A stretch of DNA of 6,673 nt from Actinomycetes bacterium (GTDB lineage: Bacteria > Actinomycetota > Actinomycetes > Actinomycetales > Actinomycetaceae). The stretch is from assembly GCA_023420745.1 (NCBI GenBank), contig JAEZVQ010000200.1:1-6673 (forward strand), given 5' to 3'. Within the stretch, counting starts at the first letter, position 1; the number at the start of each line of letters is the position of its first letter. Made by a program: the position numbers and the translations under genes. This document shows, piece by piece, positions 1-5,517 of this stretch. Under the pieces are notes generated by a model that worked only from the letters and a program-made list of their open reading frames with translations, was not told where the DNA came from and did no database searches.

Positions 1-90
1 CCAGCACCATTCCGAACCTGGAAGCTAAGCCCAAGAACGCCAATGGTACTGCAACCGAGGGGTTGTGGGAGAGTAGGAAACCGCCACACA
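1..90 (+). rRNA. rrf: 5S ribosomal RNA, 3' part (5' end outside window)
   Basis: The first 90 bases match the 3' three-quarters of a bacterial 5S rRNA. The conserved loop segment CCATTCCGAACCTGGAAGCT is followed by AAGCCC, then ATGGTACTGC and finally GTGGGAGAGTAGGA near the 3' end. Roughly the first 30 bases of the mature molecule lie before the window. The 3' end is an estimate, because the 5' strand of the terminal stem is missing. The gene is the last of an rRNA operon that must lie upstream, and the hairpin at 107-139 follows it closely. Confidence 0.95.
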
Positions 91-106
91 CCACACCAAA
101 AAAAAG

Positions 107-139
107 GGGGGGCAAGCCAACACCAACGGCTTGCCCCCC
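107..139 (+). terminator. GC-rich hairpin ending the rRNA operon
   Basis: A perfect 12-bp stem is formed by GGGGGGCAAGCC (107-118) and GGCTTGCCCCCC (128-139), closed by a 9-base A/C loop. It sits 17 bases after the 5S gene, where an rRNA operon terminator is expected. There is no T tract downstream on the plus strand. Instead an A8 run (98-105) precedes the stem, which on the minus strand would be the U tract of an intrinsic terminator. It may therefore work in both directions, or act with the downstream C-rich stretch for plus-strand termination. Confidence 0.75.
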
Positions 140-180
140 AACACACACCCACATTCCCCAACCCACACAAATAACAACAC
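134..180 (+). promoter_or_regulatory. G-free, C-rich stretch, possible Rho-loading site
   Basis: These 47 bases contain no G at all and 25 C, starting in the descending arm of the hairpin and continuing as unstructured A/C sequence. A C-rich, G-poor, unstructured transcript segment is what Rho prefers to bind. Actinobacteria have Rho, so this could finish rRNA transcription in place of the missing U tract. The composition is seen directly; the function is inferred. Confidence 0.35.
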
Positions 181-371
181 GTAACTGCCCGGTAACAGGA
201 TCCGGAGAAACCGCACGATACGTGCGAGATATACCGCTGCTTGGGGCCGCACCAATGTGCAGCCGCTGCTCAGCAGAGCAACACCAACAGCCTCCACACT
301 GATCTGATCGCACAATCGCTCTCATGCCGTTGGTGGGTCGGTTTCCGTTGTGCCCCGTGTGACCCAGGGAA

Positions 372-398
372 TTGATATGTGGCTCAACGCAATACGAT
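372..398 (+). promoter_or_regulatory. Tentative sigma-70-type promoter for the 974-codon gene
   Basis: TTGATA (372-377) resembles a -35 element and TACGAT (393-398) resembles a -10 element of the actinobacterial TAnnaT type. The spacer is 15 bases, somewhat shorter than the usual 16-18. Transcription would begin near 405 and give a leader of roughly 110 bases. No other pair in the spacer looks better, but this is motif matching only. Confidence 0.35.
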
Positions 399-438
399 CG
401 GATCTACCTTTTCTTGGTGTCGCTGTGTAGTGTTGAGG

Positions 439-485
439 GGTGCGGCACCTGAGGTAGGTCGTCGCACCATCCCACCTGTCGGTGG
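439..485 (+). promoter_or_regulatory. Leader hairpins upstream of the 974-codon gene
   Basis: Three GGTG-type and CACC-type blocks can pair in alternative ways. GGTGCG (439-444) can pair with CGCACC (463-468), or GGTGC (439-443) with GCACC (445-449) if the latter could fold back. CCACC (472-476) forms a 5-bp stem with GGTGG (481-485) around a TGTC loop, 30 bases before the start codon. The pairing potential is real. Whether it regulates anything is not known, and no known riboswitch class is recognised. Confidence 0.25.
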
Positions 486-515
486 TGATGCACATCGAGA
501 GAATAAGAGAATCGA

Positions 516-1415
516 ATGGCGTACGAGGCCAGTAATCATCGCGGTGCCGGACGCGGCGACCGCCGAGGTTTTGAAAATCGTCCCCGGAGGGACTTTGATA
601 ATCAGGGTCGCCGTGAATTCCGCGACCGAAATGATAACCGCAGCAGTGATCGCGGTAAAGGCGAGCCTTCTGCTCGCTCTTTCACCGGGCGCAACGAGCG
701 CCGCAACTTTGAAAGCGGGCGGGACGAGCGCCGGTTTGACCGGCGCGACGACCGTCGCCGCACCGATTTTTCCCGCCGTGACGGTGATTCCAACGTGCGA
801 CGGTGGGACAATGGGCACCGTCGCGATTCATACTCCGAACAACGCGGCGACCACAGAGAAAGGATGAGTGCTCGACGCGCTGCGCAGGGTGATTTTGCGC
901 CACGTGGAGATGACCGATTCGGTGGTCGCGATTACCGCGCTGGTCGCAATAACATCCGTCGTAACGATCGCGGTGGGCGACGCGATGATTTTGCTCGCAA
1001 CGGGCGCGACCGGTTTGATGGTGACCGGCAGCCGCGTGAGCGCTTCACCAGTGACGATAACCGGCGTAACCGGTGGGATGATTCACGTCCTCAGCGGTCG
1101 TTCAGCCGCGACAGCCGTGGTTACCGCGATACCCGTGATGGTCGTGAGACTCGCGATAATCGTCGGCGCTTCGGACACGATCAGCCCGACACGCGAGGTG
1201 ATTTCCGCCGTGAAGGTCGGCGGGATGATTGGCGAGGGGGGCGTCGCGGATTCGAGCGCAATGACCGCGGATCCTTTGACCATCGCGGTCACTCCCGTGA
1301 TACGGGCGACTACCGTGGCGAGCGTCGTTTTGACCGCGATCGCGGGCGTTTTGATCGTGATGATCGATTCTCGACAGATTCCCGCGGGCGCGACGTCCGC
1401 GACGAATTCGACGCA
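516..1415 (+). repeat. Low-complexity region encoding Arg/Asp-rich disordered segment
   Basis: This stretch is built from degenerate CGN (Arg) and GAY (Asp) codons, giving recurrent CGCGAC, CGCGAT and GATCGC words rather than exact tandem repeats. The protein reads as short variations on R-D-R-F-D, D-R-G and R-R-D. The composition keeps several other frames open by chance, which produces spurious overlapping open frames on both strands. Length is likely to vary between strains. Confidence 0.7.
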
Positions 1416-3440
1416 CACTTTGACGACACCCAGACGATTGACGGGCTGGTGATTCCTGACGGCGTCGAACCGACTGAGCTCGACGCCGCAGCCTATGAAG
1501 CATTGGCGAGTCTCGGGGGGCGCAACCAAAACACCGTGGCGAAGCTTCTGGTCATGGCGGGTCAGCTCGTCGATCTCGATCCCGAACGTGCCTATGCCTA
1601 CGCTCAGGCAGCGACGAAACGTGCCGGGCGTCTCGACGTCGTGCGGGAAGCCGCGGCGATCACCGCGTATGCCGCGGGGCACTACACCGAAGCATTGAGG
1701 GAAGTGCGTGCCGTCCGTCGGATGCGTGGTGACCTGTCGCTGCGAGCCGTGGAAGCCGATTGTGAGCGTGGGCTTGGGCGTCCGGAAAAGGCGCTTGAAA
1801 TCGTGGACTCGACGGCGATGGAGGATCTCCCGCTCGACGAACAAGTCGAGATGGTGCTTGTCGCGGCTGGTGCTCGTGCTGACCTCGAAGAATTCGATGC
1901 CGCACTGCTGCTCATTGACGACGCCATCGTGGCGGTCGCAGGGCGTGATGATGACGAGCTGACGTGGCGTTTGATGAGCGCAAAGGTCGACCACCTGCGG
2001 GCACTTGGGCGCGACGAAGAAGCCGACGCTGTGGAACAGGAGATGCCGGAGGAACCTGAAGACAACGATATTGTCGATGTTCAGATGTTTGCCGACGTCG
2101 ATATTGACAACCTTCGCTCGGATCTCAAGGGATCTGATGAGCCACCGATCCAGCGTTATGACACGCTCGTGCTCGACCTCGATGGCGTGTGCTACATGGG
2201 TAGCCAGCCCGTTGAACATGCGGCTGAGGGCGTAAATGCCGCGGTTGATGCGGGGATGAACCAGGTGTACGTCACCAATAATTCCTCGCGCACTCCCGCG
2301 GCGGTCGCTGAGCAGCTGAGCGCACTGGGGCTGCCCGCCGACGAGTCGTGTGTGATGACCTCCGCGATGGATGCCACTGCGCTGATGCGGGAGCATTGCG
2401 ACGAAGGCGCACGCGTCTTCGTCATCGGTGGCGAGGGGCTGCGCCAGGCAGTTCGCGATGCCGGTTTCGAAGTCGTCGACAGCGCTGACGACAAGCCGGC
2501 GGCAGTCGTCCAAGGTTTTGACCGTAGCGTCGACTGGGCGATGCTGTCCGAAGGCGCGTTCGCAATCTCAGCGGGTGCACAGTTCTTCTCGACGAATATG
2601 GATGCCACGCTGCCCGTTGAGCGCGGTTTTGCCCTCGGTAACGGGGCGCTCGTACGTGCTGTCCGCCACGCGACATCTGTCAAGCCGATTGCGGCGGGCA
2701 AGCCGATGCCCGGCATCTTCCGCCGTGCTATCGAAATGGTCGGCGGTGAACATGCGATCGCGGTTGGCGACCGTTTGGAAACCGACATTGCGGGCGCGCT
2801 GAGCGCCAGCGTGCCGTCGATGCATGTCCTCACCGGTGTCCATGATGCGCGCGCTGTGATGCTGGCGCCGCGAGGTCAGCGCCCACAGCTGGTTCATCGT
2901 GATATGCGCGGGCTGTGTGAGACGCATCCTCGACCCCGCCATCACAAGGACGGAACGTGGACGTGTGGTGTCAGCCAGGTGGCGAAAGTGACCCGCGGGC
3001 ACCTCACCCTCGATGGTGTTGAGCTTCACGACGGCATGAGCGTCACGCTCGACTCCTACCGTGCGCTGATCGCCGCCGCCTGGGAAACCATCGACCGTGA
3101 ACGCGGCGTCGAGTGCCCGAAGCTCACTGTTGTTGACAACGATGATCCCACGGGGATTGTCGAAACGCCTGAAGTCGAGCCAGTATCGGACACTGAGCCA
3201 ATGTCGGAAAGCGAGGCATCACTGGACGCCGATCGTGCCGACGCTGAGCTCGACGTCGACGATACTGAGGTTGACGGCGAAGGTCTCGGCAGCATTGAGT
3301 TCGATGACATTGACCTCGACGATGATGACCTCAGTGGTGTCGACGTCGATGCGGTGCCGGAGTTTTTGCCCGGTGAGGAAGACCTCGAACAGCTCCTTGA
3401 CGAAACCGCTGATCTCGACAGTGTCGAGGACGAGGAGTGA
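516..3440 (+). CDS. Fusion protein: Arg/Asp-rich N-terminus, TPR-like domain, HAD-IIA phosphatase, acidic tail
   Basis: The product is 974 aa and probably cytoplasmic, with no signal peptide or membrane segment. Residues 1-300 are a disordered region with about 89 Arg, 52 Asp and one Lys, punctuated by Phe/Tyr. Residues 320-505 are helical and TPR-like, with DPERA and ADCERGLGRPEKALE, and closely resemble M. tuberculosis Rv1691. Residues 548-800 are a HAD-IIA hydrolase: DLDG (D554, D556), TNN (587-589), K729 in AAGKPMPG and GDRLETD (D752, D757), so the catalytic set is complete. Residues 800-865 match the C-terminal extension of Rv1692, a glycerol-3-phosphate phosphatase, which is the likeliest activity by homology but is unproven here. 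The last 100 residues have 42 Asp/Glu and one Arg. The start is fixed by an in-frame stop at 504 and AAGAGA (505-510) five bases before ATG. In M. tuberculosis the two enzyme parts are separate adjacent genes; I see no internal start with a ribosome binding site here. Confidence 0.9.
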   Translation: MAYEASNHRGAGRGDRRGFENRPRRDFDNQGRREFRDRNDNRSSDRGKGEPSARSFTGRNERRNFESGRDERRFDRRDDRRRTDFSRRDGDSNVRRWDNGHRRDSYSEQRGDHRERMSARRAAQGDFAPRGDDRFGGRDYRAGRNNIRRNDRGGRRDDFARNGRDRFDGDRQPRERFTSDDNRRNRWDDSRPQRSFSRDSRGYRDTRDGRETRDNRRRFGHDQPDTRGDFRREGRRDDWRGGRRGFERNDRGSFDHRGHSRDTGDYRGERRFDRDRGRFDRDDRFSTDSRGRDVRDEFDAHFDDTQTIDGLVIPDGVEPTELDAAAYEALASLGGRNQNTVAKLLVMAGQLVDLDPERAYAYAQAATKRAGRLDVVREAAAITAYAAGHYTEALREVRAVRRMRGDLSLRAVEADCERGLGRPEKALEIVDSTAMEDLPLDEQVEMVLVAAGARADLEEFDAALLLIDDAIVAVAGRDDDELTWRLMSAKVDHLRALGRDEEADAVEQEMPEEPEDNDIVDVQMFADVDIDNLRSDLKGSDEPPIQRYDTLVLDLDGVCYMGSQPVEHAAEGVNAAVDAGMNQVYVTNNSSRTPAAVAEQLSALGLPADESCVMTSAMDATALMREHCDEGARVFVIGGEGLRQAVRDAGFEVVDSADDKPAAVVQGFDRSVDWAMLSEGAFAISAGAQFFSTNMDATLPVERGFALGNGALVRAVRHATSVKPIAAGKPMPGIFRRAIEMVGGEHAIAVGDRLETDIAGALSASVPSMHVLTGVHDARAVMLAPRGQRPQLVHRDMRGLCETHPRPRHHKDGTWTCGVSQVAKVTRGHLTLDGVELHDGMSVTLDSYRALIAAAWETIDRERGVECPKLTVVDNDDPTGIVETPEVEPVSDTEPMSESEASLDADRADAELDVDDTEVDGEGLGSIEFDDIDLDDDDLSGVDVDAVPEFLPGEEDLEQLLDETADLDSVEDEE

Positions 3441-3445
3441 ACGCG

Positions 3446-3646
3446 ATGACGTCGGTCGAATCCGGGAGCGTGCCGGGCGTGAAACCCGGTTCGCTCCCGG
3501 GGAGCGTCCCACTCGTCAACACTGACCTCGATGACTGGGAAGCGAAGTGGGATCAGATGAGCGCGCAGGATTTTCCCGACCAACTCCGTGAGCTGATCGC
3601 CGTGGAAGCCGAGCTGTCGGCGATGATCAACCGGCCCGGGGAGTAG
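3446..3646 (+). CDS. Short conserved hypothetical protein (Rv1693-like position)
   Basis: This encodes a 66-aa protein that I do not recognise by function. It occupies the place of the short M. tuberculosis gene Rv1693, between the HAD phosphatase and tlyA. The first 25 residues are rich in Gly, Pro, Ser and Val. The rest is a predicted helical, acidic segment (LDDWEAKWDQMSAQDF, then QLRELIAVEAELSAMI). There is no signal peptide or transmembrane helix. I chose ATG at 3446 because GAGGAG (3432-3437) lies 8 bases upstream; a GTG at 3437 overlapping the previous stop would add three residues but lies inside that ribosome binding site. The gene begins six bases after the upstream stop and ends five bases before tlyA, so it is very probably co-transcribed and coupled. 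Confidence 0.75.
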   Translation: MTSVESGSVPGVKPGSLPGSVPLVNTDLDDWEAKWDQMSAQDFPDQLRELIAVEAELSAMINRPGE

Positions 3647-3651
3647 TCGCG

Positions 3652-4482
3652 ATGGCGAAACTGCGTCGCGTCGACGCGGAGCTCGTGCGGCGACACCTCG
3701 CCTCGTCGCGAACCAAAGCTCAGGAGCTGATTGTCGCCGGGCGGGTAAAAGTCGACGGTGTCACCGTATTCAAACCGGCACGTCAGATGGATCCTGCACA
3801 AGCACTCGTCGTCGATCACGGTGACGACGAGGGGTACGCGTCACGCGGTGCGTATAAGCTCGCTGGCGCCCTCGATATCCTCGGGGATCGGGCTCCACTC
3901 GTGGCGGGTCGCCGGTGTATGGATGCCGGTGCGTCGACCGGCGGATTTACCGACGTGCTGTTGCGACGCGGTGCGCGCGAGGTTGTTGCCGTCGACGTCG
4001 GATATGGGCAGCTCGTGTGGCGGCTGCGCAGTGATCCGCGGGTGCAGGTACTCGACCGAACCAACATCCGCTACATCGAACCTGAGCAGGTGGCACCCGC
4101 TCCCGAACTCGTGGTGTCGGATCTGTCGTTTATCTCCCTCACCCTCGTCATCCCCGCATTGGTCAGGTGCGCGAGCCGCGACGCTGATTTCCTCCTCATG
4201 GTCAAACCACAATTCGAAGTCGGCAAAGAGCGCGTCGGATCCGGGGGCGTGGTTCGCGACACCATGTTGCACCATGAGGCCATGATGGGGGTGATCGAGT
4301 GCGCGCGTGGCGTGGGGCTCGACACCTACGCGGTCGCAGCCAGCCCGTTGCCCGGCCCGGCGGGGAACGTCGAGTATTTCGTCGCCATGCGTCGCCAGCA
4401 TCCTCACGCAATTGCTGAAGCCGACCTCGTAGCCACCGTGACGGAGGCAATCCGACGCGGCCCGGCAGTGTCACACCCCTAG
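3652..4482 (+). CDS. tlyA: TlyA family 16S/23S rRNA 2'-O-methyltransferase
   Basis: The 276-aa product is the full family length. Residues 1-60 form an S4-type RNA-binding domain (RRVDAELVRRHLASSR, then AGRVKVDG). Residues 64-250 are an FtsJ/RrmJ-like Rossmann methyltransferase with the SAM-binding motif DAGASTGGFTD (91-101). The K-D-K-E catalytic tetrad is visible as K69, D157, K185 and E241, in SRGAYK, VVSDLSF, VKPQFE and NVEYF. In M. tuberculosis TlyA methylates the 2'-OH of C1409 in 16S and C1920 in 23S rRNA, and its loss gives capreomycin/viomycin resistance; the same role is expected here. Older annotations call the family hemolysin. GGGGAG (3638-3643) sits 8 bases before ATG. It is the last gene of its cluster before a 150-base gap. 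Confidence 0.95.
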   Translation: MAKLRRVDAELVRRHLASSRTKAQELIVAGRVKVDGVTVFKPARQMDPAQALVVDHGDDEGYASRGAYKLAGALDILGDRAPLVAGRRCMDAGASTGGFTDVLLRRGAREVVAVDVGYGQLVWRLRSDPRVQVLDRTNIRYIEPEQVAPAPELVVSDLSFISLTLVIPALVRCASRDADFLLMVKPQFEVGKERVGSGGVVRDTMLHHEAMMGVIECARGVGLDTYAVAASPLPGPAGNVEYFVAMRRQHPHAIAEADLVATVTEAIRRGPAVSHP

Positions 4483-4509
4483 CGTTTGCCTCATGCTGCT
4501 CGTGTGAGT

Positions 4510-4518
4510 TGTGGATAA
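4510..4518 (-). promoter_or_regulatory. Perfect DnaA-box 9-mer upstream of nadK
   Basis: TGTGGATAA on the plus strand is TTATCCACA on the minus strand, the highest-affinity DnaA-box sequence known from E. coli. It lies in the non-coding gap between tlyA and nadK, 27 bases after the tlyA stop. It is a single box, so an origin is not indicated. Binding and any effect on nadK-recN transcription are inference. Confidence 0.4.
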
Positions 4519-4624
4519 CGCGAAGGGTGTGATTTCGGCGGGCGAGGATATGAGAGAGTGAGACTGTTGCACTGAGATGGAATCATCGAGTGTGCGCTGT
4601 CGTCGATGTCGGATGTTGTCGCGT

Positions 4625-4631
4625 GAGGAGG
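4625..4631 (+). promoter_or_regulatory. Strong ribosome binding site deciding the nadK start
   Basis: GAGGAGG is an almost perfect Shine-Dalgarno sequence. It ends one base before the first ATG (4633) and four bases before a second in-frame ATG (4636). An in-frame TGA at 4624-4626 rules out any earlier start. The second ATG is the better spaced, so the protein may begin there and be one residue shorter. Confidence 0.6.
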
Positions 4632-4632
4632 A

Positions 4633-5517
4633 ATGATGACGAGCGCTATTCGCCGTGTGCTGACGGTGACCAACGTCAAGCGAGTGGCGACGACGGCGTT
4701 GCGCGAGCGCGTCGCTCGCGGACTCAATGAACGCGGAATCGAGGTCATCGACGTCACCGACCTCAATACCGACGACGACGGTATCCCCACTCAGCCTCTC
4801 GACGGTGTCGAGCTCGTGCTGGTATTTGGTGGCGACGGTACCTTGCTGTGGGCAGCACAAATTGCGCGCCGCGTTGGCGTTCCCCTCCTCGGCGTCAACG
4901 GCGGGCATATGGGGTTCCTCGCCGAAGCCGAAGAAACCAACGTGAATTCGGTGATTGATGCCGTTGCACGGCGACTTTACAGTGTCGAGCGACGCATGTG
5001 CATTGACGTCGAGATTCACTGCGGTGAAGGCGTGATCTCGGATTGGGCGGTGAATGAGGCAGCGGTGCTACGCACCGACCTCGCACACCCCGCGCAACTG
5101 GGTTTGAGTGTCGACGATCACGCGGTGTCCTCCTACGGTGCTGACGGGATGATCGTGGCAACACCGACAGGTTCAACCGCCTACTCCTTCTCCGCCGGCG
5201 GGCCGGTCGTCTGGCCTGACACGGAAGCGATGCTGCTCGTTCCCCTCGCCGCTCACGGACTGTTTACCCGCCCCCTTGTGGTCGGTCCGCATTCAGTCGT
5301 CGACGTCACTATTTTGGAAGACCAATGGGCGCCGCTTGAACTGTGGATGGACGGAATCCGGCGTTACACCGTCACCGGGGGTGACCGTATCGTGTGCCGG
5401 CGTTCCACTGAAGCGATGCCGTTTGCCCGCATCTGCGACACGCCGTTCTCCGCGCGCCTCGTCGCCAAATTCAACCTGCCGGTGCGCGGGTGGAAGAACG
5501 AGGGGAGGTCATCGTGA
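4633..5517 (+). CDS. nadK: NAD kinase
   Basis: The 294-aa product phosphorylates NAD to NADP in the cytoplasm, using ATP or polyphosphate in actinobacterial members. Diagnostic motifs are all present: the GGDG signature within VFGGDGTLL (G66-G69), the LLGVNGGHMGFL segment (85-96), the NE pair of the substrate site (N141-E142) and GADGMIVATPTGSTAYSFSA (169-188). The C-terminus (PFSARLVAKFNLPVRGW) matches M. tuberculosis PpnK (Rv1695). Length is normal for the family. It follows a 150-base gap after tlyA, where its own promoter might lie, although I cannot point to convincing -35/-10 elements there. Its TGA stop overlaps the recN GTG start by four bases, so the two are translationally coupled. 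Confidence 0.95.
   Translation: MMTSAIRRVLTVTNVKRVATTALRERVARGLNERGIEVIDVTDLNTDDDGIPTQPLDGVELVLVFGGDGTLLWAAQIARRVGVPLLGVNGGHMGFLAEAEETNVNSVIDAVARRLYSVERRMCIDVEIHCGEGVISDWAVNEAAVLRTDLAHPAQLGLSVDDHAVSSYGADGMIVATPTGSTAYSFSAGGPVVWPDTEAMLLVPLAAHGLFTRPLVVGPHSVVDVTILEDQWAPLELWMDGIRRYTVTGGDRIVCRRSTEAMPFARICDTPFSARLVAKFNLPVRGWKNEGRSS

Larger units (their letters stand above)
181..515 (+). other. Gene-free spacer between rRNA operon and the 974-codon gene
   Basis: I see no convincing protein gene or tRNA here on either strand. Open frames that cross this stretch either run into the 5S rRNA or into the downstream gene and have no recognisable protein character. It contains an 11-base odd palindrome (CTGCT-C-AGCAG, 266-276) of unknown meaning, a tentative promoter at 372-398, and an untranslated leader with small hairpins at 439-485. 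It most likely serves as the 5' control region of the next gene. Confidence 0.6.

Noticed and set aside
25..315. Open frames on both strands across the start of the window (minus 25-315, plus 63-302)
   Set aside because: Both overlap the 5S rRNA and its terminator hairpin and have no recognisable protein features.
516..1415. CRISPR array or tandem repeat array suggested by recurrent CGCGAC/CGCGAT words
   Set aside because: Units are degenerate, spacing is irregular, and the pattern is explained by Arg and Asp codons in one open frame.
379..1452. Plus-strand frames at 379-867 and 868-1452 with hydrophobic Ala/Val/Ile-rich translations that look membrane-like
   Set aside because: These are a shifted reading of the CGN/GAY repeats in the Arg/Asp-rich region; the frame beginning at 516 continues into recognisable domains.
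1083..2513. Long minus-strand open frame of 476 codons
   Set aside because: It lies antisense to the fusion gene, whose frame shows clear TPR and HAD motifs; the opposite frame stays open because of the biased Arg/Asp codons and GC content.
4471..4507. TCACAC / GTGTGA inverted repeat at the tlyA stop as a terminator
   Set aside because: Only six base pairs with a 25-base loop and no T tract; too weak to call.
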